DNA of 64,000 nt, from the NCBI RefSeq assembly GCF_024372725.1, contig NZ_VOUA01000001.1, positions 327,242-391,241 of the forward strand, written 5' to 3'. The position numbers and the translations under genes were made by a program. The notes under the pieces were generated by a model. The model was not told the origin of the DNA. It was given only the letters and a program-made list of their open reading frames with translations, and did no database searches. The DNA comes from Methanosarcina sp. KYL-1. GTDB lineage: Archaea > Halobacteriota > Methanosarcinia > Methanosarcinales > Methanosarcinaceae. Each line of letters starts with the position of its first letter. The stretch's first letter is position 1. Shown piece after piece: positions 42,409 to 50,207 of the stretch.

Positions 42409-42428
42409 ATATCAATAAATCTTGATAT
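42409..42428. promoter_or_regulatory. Operator type A upstream of the Cys-rich/ArsR/permease unit
   Basis: ATATCAA-TAAATC-TTGATAT, exact half-sites, 23 bases before the ATG at 42452, just downstream of TTTTTATATCATAT. Confidence 0.68.
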
Positions 42429-42451
42429 GATTCAAAAGTAGGTGTGATTAA

Positions 42452-42757
42452 ATGGGCAAACTTGGAAAAAATTTGCTTGGTAAACTGGTTGGAAGCGGCA
42501 AAAGTTGCTGTTGCTGTGGTCCTTCTATTGTAAGTGTCAGAAAGGTCCGAATTGGCGGCAAGGATATGGAAATTGCTGGGTTGGAAGAGGAATTTGAGAG
42601 CTATTGTGCTGCAGGCAAAGCCCCGGAGGACGTGGACAATGAAGAACTTATGCAGAACCTCTTGAAAATAAATGAGATTCCTGAAGCAGAAATGAAAAAC
42701 TTCAAAGCTGCAGTTCTAAAAGAATATAAAAAATACTACCAGGATAAAATAGCTTAA
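42452..42757 (+). CDS. Small protein with CCCC motif, unknown
   Basis: 101 residues: a basic Gly/Leu/Lys N-terminus, then SGKSCCCCGPSIVSVRKVRIGGKDMEIAGLEEEFESYC, and a charged helical C-terminal half (EELMQNLLKINEIPEAEMKNFKAAVLKEYKKYY). Four consecutive cysteines resemble the Cys tails of the AhpD-like proteins in this island. AGGTGTG ribosome site. The first gene after a type A operator, and probably co-transcribed with 42875, ArsR (43064) and a permease (43647). Not recognised as a named family; the second half resembles small thioredoxin-associated proteins only in composition. Confidence 0.75.
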   Translation: MGKLGKNLLGKLVGSGKSCCCCGPSIVSVRKVRIGGKDMEIAGLEEEFESYCAAGKAPEDVDNEELMQNLLKINEIPEAEMKNFKAAVLKEYKKYYQDKIA

Positions 42758-42874
42758 ATCATATCGATATTTGTAGATGCTATTTTTCATTTTGTGGATG
42801 CGGATTTGTTCCATATACTGAATATGGATTTGTTCCATATACTGAAAATGGATTTTGTCTAGAGGTTTCGGAAA

Positions 42875-43036
42875 ATGAGCTTTGAATGCGCAATCTGCGG
42901 AAAAGAAGAATACTCTTTGCTAAGGGCTAACCACAAAGAGCTAGGAAGCATAAAGCTCTGCGTAGAGTGCTGGTCAGGGGAACATAGTAAAAAAAAGCTT
43001 CTTCCCTTAGAAGGTGGCTGCGGCTGCGGCAGGTAA
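42875..43036 (+). CDS. 53-residue Cys-rich (zinc-ribbon-like) protein, copy 2
   Basis: MSFECAICGKEEYSLL, NHKELGSIKLCVECW, tail LEGGCGCGR. Full-length homologue of 39463-39627, with shared pattern CAIC-x-KEE-x-SLL, HKELG, KLC-x-ECW and a Gly/Cys end. AGAGGT precedes the ATG by 8 nt. It lies between the CCCC protein and the ArsR gene. Two such short homologues beside ArsR/permease sets argue that this is a real family. Confidence 0.8.
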   Translation: MSFECAICGKEEYSLLRANHKELGSIKLCVECWSGEHSKKKLLPLEGGCGCGR

Positions 43037-43063
43037 GACCAGGAAACTTAAAGGAGGCCAGGT

Positions 43064-43453
43064 GTGAATAGAGAACGTTGTGAAGTGGAAACCGAAAGAT
43101 TGAGGCGTTTTTTTATTGATGGGGACCAGTTTGAGGCAAGGGCGCAAAAGCTCAGTTCTCTGGTAGACAGGCTGGATGAGGAAGCTTTTTCTTCGGAAGT
43201 CAAAATTTTTAAGGCACTCGCAGACATCAATCGTCTTAAGATTGTAAAGTTATTGAAGGAAGGGGAACTCTGTGCCTGCGAACTGACGGTTGCCCTTGGC
43301 AATTCCCAATCGACTGTTTCTCACCACCTTTCAGTATTGAAAAATGCTGGTGTTATCAAAGAAAGAAAAGAAGGGAAGTGGTCTTATTTCCGCCTCTCGG
43401 ATGGTGCAGTTATCGAACTACTTAACCAGGCAAAGTTGCTTATAAATGAGTAA
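43064..43453 (+). CDS. ArsR-family regulator (3)
   Basis: 129 residues from a GTG at 43064, chosen because GGAGG lies 7 nt upstream. An N-terminal extension of about 45 residues (charged, helical) precedes FKALADINRLKIVKLLKEGELCACELTVALGNSQSTVSHHLSVLKNAGVIKERKEGKWSYFRL. ELCACEL is the classic ArsR metal-binding helix. Located between the Cys-rich small proteins and the ArsP-type permease, so it probably controls this unit; its target may be the type A site at 42409. Confidence 0.93.
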   Translation: MNRERCEVETERLRRFFIDGDQFEARAQKLSSLVDRLDEEAFSSEVKIFKALADINRLKIVKLLKEGELCACELTVALGNSQSTVSHHLSVLKNAGVIKERKEGKWSYFRLSDGAVIELLNQAKLLINE

Positions 43454-43646
43454 ACGCCCTGAGTAAATGTCCTGATAAGCCTTCTGCTAAAAAATATAAT
43501 CAGGAAGCGAAGTTGACCCCTTCAAAAAGAAGTTTTATCTTCAAAAAAGTTGGGTCCCAGAGAAAATAGCTCTGGTAATTTCAGGTTTCCAATAGCTGTA
43601 GCTTTCGATGATTTGAAGAAAAAGTAAACTTTGAAGGAAGATCAAA

Positions 43647-44546
43647 ATGTTTTGGAATAATTTAACTGTGGCGGCTAATTTCTTCATTGAAATCGCCTTA
43701 GAGCTTATTGTTTTATTCATAGGGATAACCTTTCTCGTGGGACTTATTCAGGAGTATTTGCCGGACGAAACCATAAAAAAGGCTATGGGAGGACGGAATA
43801 AAGTTGTAGGCAGTGTCCTTGGGGCAGGATTTGGTGCACTCACTCCTTTCTGCTCCTGTTCAACCATACCGCTTCTCCTGGGGATGCTCAGGGCCGGGGT
43901 GCCCTTCGCTGCAGCAATGGCATTTCTGTTCTCATCACCCTTGCTAAACCCGGTAATAATATCCCTGTTTATCATTCTACTGGGCTGGAAGATAGCCACC
44001 CTCTATTTTGCCGTCACCTTCGTGGCTACAATTGTTATCGGCCTCTTGCTTGATGGGTTCGGCTTCTCAAGTCAGGTTAAGTCAGTGGCCGTTGTACGAA
44101 AAGGCTGTGACTGTCAGCAGGCAACGGACGCGAAATCGAGGATACAGCGGTCTGCAGGATTCGCATTCAGCCTGTTCCGTCAGCTCGTGCCTTATCTCCT
44201 CCTTGGAGCGGGAATTGGGGCATTCATTCACGGATTCGTGCCCACGGAGATTATTACCCTTCTCGCAGGCCCGAGCAATCCTCTGGCAGTTCCAGTGGCT
44301 GCAATTATTGGCATTCCTATCTATATCCGGGCGGAGACCATGGTCCCGATCGGATTGGCACTCACTGAAAAGGGAATGAGCGTGGGAGCCGTCCTGGCAT
44401 TGATTATCGGAGGTGCAGGAGCCAGCATACCCGAGCTGACCCTTCTTTCAGCCATATTCAAGAAGAGGCTGCTGGCAGCCTTCGTGGTGACGGTCTTCTC
44501 CATAGCTGTGGCTGCTGGATGTCTGGCCAATCTATTGACTTTGTGA
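43647..44546 (+). CDS. UPF0718/ArsP-type permease (3)
   Basis: 299 residues, about eight membrane helices: LIQEYLPDETIKKAMGGRN, GALTPFCSCSTIPLLLGMLRAGVPFAAAMAFLFSSPLLNP, GIGAFIHGFVPTE and IGIPIYIRAETMVPIGLALTEKGMSVGAVLALIIGGAGASIPE. It is closest to ArsP, the exporter of trivalent methylated arsenicals, by the TPFCSCSTIP motif. The middle loop contains KGCDCQQA, a possible cytoplasmic metal site. Last gene of the ArsR(3) unit. Confidence 0.9.
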   Translation: MFWNNLTVAANFFIEIALELIVLFIGITFLVGLIQEYLPDETIKKAMGGRNKVVGSVLGAGFGALTPFCSCSTIPLLLGMLRAGVPFAAAMAFLFSSPLLNPVIISLFIILLGWKIATLYFAVTFVATIVIGLLLDGFGFSSQVKSVAVVRKGCDCQQATDAKSRIQRSAGFAFSLFRQLVPYLLLGAGIGAFIHGFVPTEIITLLAGPSNPLAVPVAAIIGIPIYIRAETMVPIGLALTEKGMSVGAVLALIIGGAGASIPELTLLSAIFKKRLLAAFVVTVFSIAVAAGCLANLLTL

Positions 44547-44729
44547 AAGTAATCAAAGAAAAATCAGGAATGATGCCATGCAGATAGATCAAAAATCTTG
44601 CATCATTTCCCAAAAATGTCCGGGAGATCCAGTCTTTTATCTCATCAGTTAATGCCTGCGGGTGAAGAGTGAAGGTTTCTGATATGTTTGCTATATCCTC
44701 TTCCCTTCTTCTACAAAGAAGGTAATTTT

Positions 44730-45014
44730 TCACTTTCTTGCTGCCTTTTGCGCCTCTTTTGCAAGCTCTTTCATCATCTCCCCGACAAGCGTTGCCTTTT
44801 CACAGTGTGAAGCCTCTTTCGGGCTGCAGTTCATGAGCACGCTCATCACCCGGTCAGCTGTCCGGAAATAACCAAGGTCTTCGAGCCTGACCAGGAGGTC
44901 GGATAGCTGTTCACTGAATTCCCGGCATTTTTCGTGGTTGCAGACTGCCTGTTCATGCAGAGTGCACACACACTCCAGGGCTTTAATTATTTCATTCGGG
45001 AGATTTTCGGTCAT
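44730..45014 (-). CDS. Small Cys/His-containing helical protein, unknown
   Basis: 94 residues: LPNEIIKALECVCTLHEQAVCNHEKCREFSEQLSDLLVRLEDLGYFRTADRVMSVLMNCSPKEASHCEKATLVGEMMKELAKEAQ. Six Cys and three His in a helical protein suggest a metal-binding bundle, but I cannot match a family. Downstream of, and in the same direction as, the DsrEFH genes with a 113-base gap that holds an imperfect repeat of ATTTAAAATGTAT. Confidence 0.6.
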   Translation of the reverse strand: MTENLPNEIIKALECVCTLHEQAVCNHEKCREFSEQLSDLLVRLEDLGYFRTADRVMSVLMNCSPKEASHCEKATLVGEMMKELAKEAQKAARK

Positions 45015-45127
45015 GCGGAACGATCCTGTTCGGCAACCCTTTTTGAAAAATTTAAAAGCACTAAAGAATTGAAAACAAAATCCAACTTAAAATTTGCAGT
45101 GTCAACTATTTAAAATGTATGCAACAT

Positions 45128-45505
45128 TTAAAATGTATACGCTTGCCTGCAGTGTTCCATCAGGTCCTCTGTCAGGGCAGCATAAAAGTTCTCCGGGACT
45201 GTTGCCTTTTCTCCTGTCATTTTTTCCCCACCCATTTTTTCCCCGCCCATTCCGGTAATTCCGGCCATTATACCTCTTGCTTCCATATCTTCTTTGCAGG
45301 CGTATACTTGGCCTCCGGGTAGGTTTGCTGTGCCGGTAAGCAGGTGATAGACGCCGTCTCCTGCCAGGTACAGCCTGGCGTTTCCGGAGCGAGCAGCCAG
45401 TTTGAGGCAGAGGTCCGACCTGGGGCTGAAGGGCGGCTTTGTCAGCAGGAACACGTCCTGATCTTCTGTATCCGGTGCTTCCAATTTCATTTTTTCTGGT
45501 TTCAT
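45128..45505 (-). CDS. DsrH/TusB-like sulfur-relay protein
   Basis: 125 residues: DVFLLTKPPFSPRSDLCLKLAARSGNARLYLAGDGVYHLL, ending FYAALTEDLMEHCRQAYTF. The VFLLTKPP and LAGDGVYHL motifs are those of the DsrH/TusB subunit. A Gly/Met/Glu/Lys-rich insertion (MGGEKMGGEKMTGEK) is unusual. Third gene of a DsrE-DsrF-DsrH order. In bacteria the complex relays persulfide sulfur for tRNA thiolation or sulfur oxidation; its role in methanogens is unclear. Confidence 0.82.
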   Translation of the reverse strand: MKPEKMKLEAPDTEDQDVFLLTKPPFSPRSDLCLKLAARSGNARLYLAGDGVYHLLTGTANLPGGQVYACKEDMEARGIMAGITGMGGEKMGGEKMTGEKATVPENFYAALTEDLMEHCRQAYTF

Positions 45506-45520
45506 TTTTAATTCGCCACC

Positions 45521-45865
45521 TCAGAGCAGGATTACACAATCAGAGTTTTCCATTGCTTCCAGCAAGTCCTCTTCATCGACCAGTTCCACAGTTTCTATCA
45601 GGGTCTCTCCGAAAAGGCCTCTTTCCACAAGGGAGGGTTCGTGAGCCAGAACCTTTAATTCGTCATATGAGTAGAGAATATCCGAAAGGTTTGGTACTCC
45701 AAGCTTTCTGCTGTCCTGTCCGGCAGCTACAAGATAAACCCCATCTCCGTAAAGGCCGAGGGTCACATGCATCCTGTTAAGGCTTACTGCAGCCGCATTC
45801 AATGCTCCGAAGGCTTTTTCGCTGCCGTAGGGGGCAGTGTCCAGCAAATAGAAAACTGATTTCAT
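45521..45865 (-). CDS. DsrF/TusC-like sulfur-relay protein
   Basis: 114 residues: MKSVFYLLDTAPYGSEKAFGALNAAAVSLNRMHVTLGLYGDGVYLVAAGQDSRKLG, then LSDILYSYDELKVLAHEPSLVERG and an acidic end. The PYGSEKAFGALNAAL-type segment is the hallmark of the TusC/DsrF subunit. Between the DsrE- and DsrH-like genes, 15 and 34 bases from them, so one operon. Confidence 0.87.
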   Translation of the reverse strand: MKSVFYLLDTAPYGSEKAFGALNAAAVSLNRMHVTLGLYGDGVYLVAAGQDSRKLGVPNLSDILYSYDELKVLAHEPSLVERGLFGETLIETVELVDEEDLLEAMENSDCVILL

Positions 45866-45899
45866 CGGACAACCTCATAAAAACCCTATTCTTTCAGCC

Positions 45900-46292
45900 T
45901 CATCTTGACAGTGAGATTACTCTATCGCTCTTACTTAGCATTTCTGAAAGTTCATAGAGGCTGGAAATTTTTATTCCAGGTATGTAGTCTCTGCAGTTAC
46001 TTCTGCTCGCAGTTTCCTCTTCTGCTATGTAACCTCTCGCAGCAGCACACCGTGCACAGGCTCTGATTACAGCCCCTCTCTCTGCAAGTGCGGTGAAAAG
46101 TTCGCCTGCGTTGATAAAAAAGGACGGATTCTGGCCTTTTTTGGGGATATGCACTGCATCAAGGTACAGGAATATGTTTACTTGATATCGTTTAAGTGCT
46201 TCATCGGCGAGTTTGCAGGCGATCTCTGCGTATTCGGAAATATAAGGGCCATCAGTGAGCACTATAGTAAGTGTCTTCAAAATTTCCTCCAA
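45900..46292 (-). CDS. DsrE/TusD-like sulfur-relay protein
   Basis: 130 residues: LTIVLTDGPYISEYAEIACKLADEALKRYQVNIFLYLDAVHIPKKGQ, then GAVIRACARCAAARGY, where the CxxC...RG context holds the cysteine that carries persulfide in DsrE/TusD. The final DRVISLSR strand is typical. First of the three dsr/tus-like genes, beginning 26 bases after the Fe-S regulator gene at 46318, so probably controlled by it and co-transcribed. Confidence 0.87.
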   Translation of the reverse strand: MEEILKTLTIVLTDGPYISEYAEIACKLADEALKRYQVNIFLYLDAVHIPKKGQNPSFFINAGELFTALAERGAVIRACARCAAARGYIAEEETASRSNCRDYIPGIKISSLYELSEMLSKSDRVISLSR

Positions 46293-46317
46293 TAAATTGT
46301 GTTTTAAGTAAGAGGGT

Positions 46318-47115
46318 TCAAATGTAAGAGGTCAAAATCTGCAGATGTTCCTGATTATTTGCATACTGTGGTTCTTTAAGGAGTGTACACCTGTCCAGAG
46401 TGACCTGTCTTGCCATTAGCTTTATGGCAAAGCTGTAGCAGCCCTGTTCGCCGCACTTGCCGCAGTTTGTCCGGGGCAGGTATTTGTAGACCTCCATGAG
46501 ATCTACCCTTACCTTTTCCCTGGGAGCTGGAGCTACACCTTTTGCAATAGCTTCATTGATAATGCTCTTCAGGCTTTCAAGTACTTCTTTAGCTTCATCC
46601 TCATTTTTAATCATCCTGATGGAGACTTTTCCACTACCGTAAATAGTTGTGATAATTTCTCCTTTTTGAATTATCAGGCTATCTTTTCTATCCGAATAAT
46701 TACTTCTGGGAAAGAGGGGCTCAAGGAGTTTCAGGATTCCACCAGGAGGTGGAAGCATATTTGCACTCACCCTGAGTCTTGAGAGATCTGCTATGCAGGG
46801 CGAAAGCTGCCTGATCGCTGCAATCTCCACTGGCTTTGCCTGGGAAAAGTCTGCAGTTTTCTCCTCACTCTTTCCTGTTTTATTCTTCAGAAACTTCCTG
46901 CCATATTCACTCAGCTTCACAGTCCCTTCTTCCAACTCAATCAGACCCGCCTGTTGTAAAATCTTGAGATGAAAGTCAAGAGTCGTTGTCCCGATTATCT
47001 TTCCCAGTTCCCAGGTACTTATATCTCCATTTGCCAGGAGGTTAATTATCTTCCTTCGGGTACCGTTGGCCATAGCAAAGTTCACGAGTTTTGTCTCATT
47101 CGGATTTTCCGGCAT
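46318..47115 (-). CDS. Winged-helix regulator fused to a 4Fe-4S domain (1)
   Basis: 265 residues. Residues about 1-75: ArsR-like winged helix (NFAMANGTRRKIINLLANGDISTWELGKIIGTTTLDFHLKILQQAGLIELEEG). Middle about 105-200: an alpha/beta domain (LEPLFPRSNYSDRKDSLIIQKGEIITTIYGSGKVSIRMIKNEDEAKEVLESL). C-terminal: EVYKYLPRTNCGKCGEQGCYSFAIKLMARQVTLDRC, the four-Cys cluster motif also seen in CO dehydrogenase/corrinoid Fe-S protein subunits. ATG 47115 follows AGGTGG; a GTG at 47124 is an alternative. Likely a redox- or Fe-S-responsive regulator of the dsrEFH-like genes (inference). Confidence 0.87.
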   Translation of the reverse strand: MPENPNETKLVNFAMANGTRRKIINLLANGDISTWELGKIIGTTTLDFHLKILQQAGLIELEEGTVKLSEYGRKFLKNKTGKSEEKTADFSQAKPVEIAAIRQLSPCIADLSRLRVSANMLPPPGGILKLLEPLFPRSNYSDRKDSLIIQKGEIITTIYGSGKVSIRMIKNEDEAKEVLESLKSIINEAIAKGVAPAPREKVRVDLMEVYKYLPRTNCGKCGEQGCYSFAIKLMARQVTLDRCTLLKEPQYANNQEHLQILTSYI

Positions 47116-47266
47116 CTTTACCACCTACTGGGAACTATTGAAGCCCGATTCTGCAACTCCTTTATGCTTCATCGGTCTCAAGAAAGCCTTTCTTTTCTCC
47201 GAAAGCCCTATGAAAAACTCCTGCCAATAAACAAGGAAGATGTCTGCCCTTTTTCATAAAACCGGA

Positions 47267-48064
47267 TCAGATATATGCAGACAGGACCTGCAGGTGTTCC
47301 TGGTTTACCGCATATTCCGGGGTTTTGAGGGGTGTGCACTTGTCCAGGGTGACTTCCCCGGCCATGAGCTTTATTGCAAAGGTGTAACAGCTCTGTTCCC
47401 CGCATTCTTTGCAGTCGGTTTTTGGCAGATACTTATAGATCTCCATTGGTTCGACCCTGACCTTTTCCCTCGGAGCCGGAGCAACACCTTTTGCTATTGC
47501 CTCGTTTATCGTGCCCCTCAGGCTCTCAAGCATCTCTTTTGCCTCTGCTTCGTTTTTGATCATGGTCATGGTGACTTTTCCAGAGCCGTAGATGGTTGTA
47601 ATAACTTCCCCATTTTGAATTATCAGAGCGCCTATTCTATCCGAATACCTGCCTCGGGGGAAAAGGGGTTCCAGGGTCTTTAGGGCTCCCCCCAGGGGCG
47701 GGGCCATGTTTGCAATTGTCCTGAACTTCGTTGAATCCGCTATGCAGGGCAGAAGCTGCTTAACTTCGGCAATCTCCACGGGTTTTGCCTGTGAGAGGTC
47801 TGCACCTTTCTCCTCCCCTTTTTCAGGTTTGCCCTCAAGGAAGTTCCTTCCGTATTCGGTAAGACTTGCAGTTCCCTCTTTTACTTCGATCAGGCTTGCC
47901 TGCTGCAATAAGTTTAGGTGGTAGTCGAGCATTGTCTTCCCGACCTCTCCTCCTATTTCCTCTGTACTTCTCTCGCCGTCCGCCAGGAAGTTCATTATCT
48001 TCCTTCTAGTGACGTTGGCCATTGCATTGTTAACCAGCTTTATTTCATTCGGATTTCCCGGCAT
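47267..48064 (-). CDS. Winged-helix regulator fused to a 4Fe-4S domain (2)
   Basis: 265 residues from the ATG at 48064 (GGTGGGTG upstream; a longer frame to 48157 is unlikely). It is a tandem paralogue of 46318-47115 with the same three parts: KLVNNAMANVTRRKIMNFLADGERSTEEIGGEVGKTMLDYHLNLLQQASLIEV, the middle domain IIQNGEVITTIYGSGKVTMTMIKNEAEAKEMLESL, and EIYKYLPKTDCKECGEQSCYTFAIKLMAGEVTLDKC. All four cluster cysteines are kept. Upstream of copy 1 with a 151-base gap. Confidence 0.87.
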   Translation of the reverse strand: MPGNPNEIKLVNNAMANVTRRKIMNFLADGERSTEEIGGEVGKTMLDYHLNLLQQASLIEVKEGTASLTEYGRNFLEGKPEKGEEKGADLSQAKPVEIAEVKQLLPCIADSTKFRTIANMAPPLGGALKTLEPLFPRGRYSDRIGALIIQNGEVITTIYGSGKVTMTMIKNEAEAKEMLESLRGTINEAIAKGVAPAPREKVRVEPMEIYKYLPKTDCKECGEQSCYTFAIKLMAGEVTLDKCTPLKTPEYAVNQEHLQVLSAYI

Positions 48065-48443
48065 CTTTAACACCCACCAGAGTTCTGAAAATTTAGTCCC
48101 ATATTTTTCTCGATGCTCATTGCTATCAGGCATCATCAATCTCAAAAACAAAGTCAAATTCTTCTAATCAATTATGGAATCTTCTTATTATTCTATAATT
48201 AATTATGGAATTCACTTCTTAAAAACCCGGAAGCCCAATATCAAAAAAGCTTGATACGAAAATCTCTGAGTTGCCGATTTCTGTGGTGATAAGACAAACC
48301 AGCGGCTGTTTAAGGCAGCGGTGCAGTTAAACCAGAGGAGAGCCGGAGTTGAATAAAAAGAGGGGTTGGGGATGTACCCTGAACCCCTTTCGCTTAATCA
48401 AATCTTTTGCTTAATAAAATAAACCTGCTAATAAAGGATTTTT
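48065..48443. other. Intergenic region, promoter of the Fe-S regulator
   Basis: About 380 bases. ATAATTAATTATGGAATTC and the related CTAATCAATTATGGAATCT form a spaced direct repeat (about 48164-48212). They include TATA-like sequence and may be operators. No gene. Confidence 0.4.
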
Positions 48444-49661
48444 TCAGAAAACTCCCGTATCATAGGCACATTCGCCATGAATTGAAAGATCCAGACCTGC
48501 AAGTTCTTCTTCGTCCGAAACCTTGACAGGGGTTATTACATCTATCAAAATCAGCATAATGTATGTGAACACAAACGCATAGATTGAAGTGATCGCAACA
48601 ACCACCGTTTCTTTGATAAAGAATGTAGTGCCACCGTAAAGCAGCCCGTCTGCTCCAGCCGGGTTTATAACAGTTGAAGCAAAAACTCCAAGGAGAATTG
48701 TCCCGGTCACACCACCAATTCCGTGGACACCCCAGACATCAAGGGCATCATCCCATTCCATCCTGTTTTTGATATGGACCGCAAGGTAGCAGACAATAGC
48801 TCCGATAATACCCATTAATGCAGCTACAGGCATACTAACAAGGCCTGCTGCAGGAGTAATTGTTGCAAGACCTGCAACTGCTCCTGTCATGAATCCTACA
48901 AATTTTGGCTTTCTTTCTCTGTACCATTCTATTATCAGCCAGGTGATTGCTGCAAAAGAAGCTGCGATATCGCTGTTCAGGAACGCAAGTGCGGTAATTC
49001 CGTCAACATTGAGTTCACTGCCAGCGTTAAAACCATACCAGCCAAACCATAGAAGTGCAGTTCCTATAGCCATTAAGGGTATGCTGTTTGGTTTTGATTC
49101 CTTATACTTTCTTGAGCCCACGAAAAAGACTGAGGCAAGGGCTGCAGCTCCTGCTGTAGCGTGAACAACTATTCCGCCTGCAAAGTCAAGGACTCCAATT
49201 TCTGCAAGCAGGCCGCCTCCCCATACCATATGGGCAAAAGGGTAGTAAACAAAGAGCTGCCAGACAACCAGGAAAATAAGATAAGCCTTAAAAGTAACCC
49301 GGTTTGCGAATGCTCCTGTAATCAGGGCCGGAGTAATTATTGCAAACATCATCTGGTAAGCCACGAAAACAAGTTCCGGAAATCCTCCGTTTTTAAATGG
49401 AGTAATCGGAGTAATCCCATGCAAGAACATCTTGTCCAGGTTTCCTATAATTGCGCCTTCTCCCCCGCTGAAGCACAGAGAATACCCGACAACAAACCAT
49501 AAAATAGTTGTTATTCCCAGAGAAACAAAACTCTGCATCATAATTCCTAAAATATTTCGCTTACAAGCGAGCCCTCCATAAAAGAATGCCAGACCGGGGG
49601 TCATAAGCATTACAAGGCTTGTTGCAAGCAGCATAAAACCTGTTGAACCAGTATTTAACAT
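48444..49661 (-). CDS. amt: Ammonium transporter Amt (1)
   Basis: 405 residues, eleven predicted membrane helices. Family motifs: TPGLAFFYGGLACKRNILGIMMQSF, HMVWGGGLLAEIGVLDFAGGIVVHATAGAAALASV, LLWFGWYGFNAGSELNVDG and DVWGVHGIGGVTGTILLGVFA, including the conserved pore His residues. A trimeric channel for ammonium uptake, blocked by GlnK. No PII gene directly adjoins it. About 90% the same by eye as 50208-51422, including an almost identical leader. Expected to be induced by nitrogen limitation with the nif genes. Confidence 0.97.
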   Translation of the reverse strand: MLNTGSTGFMLLATSLVMLMTPGLAFFYGGLACKRNILGIMMQSFVSLGITTILWFVVGYSLCFSGGEGAIIGNLDKMFLHGITPITPFKNGGFPELVFVAYQMMFAIITPALITGAFANRVTFKAYLIFLVVWQLFVYYPFAHMVWGGGLLAEIGVLDFAGGIVVHATAGAAALASVFFVGSRKYKESKPNSIPLMAIGTALLWFGWYGFNAGSELNVDGITALAFLNSDIAASFAAITWLIIEWYRERKPKFVGFMTGAVAGLATITPAAGLVSMPVAALMGIIGAIVCYLAVHIKNRMEWDDALDVWGVHGIGGVTGTILLGVFASTVINPAGADGLLYGGTTFFIKETVVVAITSIYAFVFTYIMLILIDVITPVKVSDEEELAGLDLSIHGECAYDTGVF

Positions 49662-50207
49662 TTTTTCATCCCATCTTTTTTATATGATAACTAGGAAGCC
49701 TCATACACGCCTCCTCTTTCCTAGTTATTTCTATTTAGCTCTTTCCAGCCTTTTGATGCAAAATCTAATCTCAAAATAGATTTTCTGGTAAAAATGGTTG
49801 AGAAATAAGGCTGTATCAGTGCAGAAAAGGCGGAAAAGGGGCCGAAAAAAATACTCGAAACAACTAGTAGTAAAAAAACGTATTGGCTTCTGAAGGCTTT
49901 TAAAATTGAAAAATATAAGAGCCAGGGTTTACCCTGATTCCTTTCACTTGAACCTCTCCGAAAAGTGTTGTTACATACTGTAACTTTTACAGTTGGCAAT
50001 ACGCACAACTTAACTGATACTCGATATTATGACCAATTGTAACTTCTACAACATGCCATTATTGACTTTTCGGATAGGTTCTTATTCAAACAAACCTGCT
50101 GATAAAGGAACTTCTTAAAGGGAATTTTTTTTAGAGAACCATGTTTTGTAAGCCCTTTTACTGTAAATACAGATATCCATTTTTATACAGATTTTAAGGG
50201 GATTTTA
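49662..50207. promoter_or_regulatory. Amt-1 leader and intergenic region
   Basis: About 545 bases. The leader next to the ATG (minus strand: SD GGGATGA, TATA-like CATATAAAAAA) is duplicated before amt-2. ATAACTAGGAA (49687-49697) / TTCCTAGTTAT (49718-49728) is an 11-bp inverted repeat with a 20-base spacer, probably a hairpin or operator. A 95-codon frame at 49721-50008 has no recognisable features. Confidence 0.5.

Noticed and set aside
44458-44733. 91-codon minus-strand frame overlapping the end of permease 3
   Set aside because: Its C-terminal part is antisense to the conserved permease and it has no family features.
49721-50008. 95-codon frame between the two amt genes, considered as a PII protein
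   Set aside because: No PII motif (no G-x-GKIF, no T-loop); it lies in duplicated non-coding DNA.
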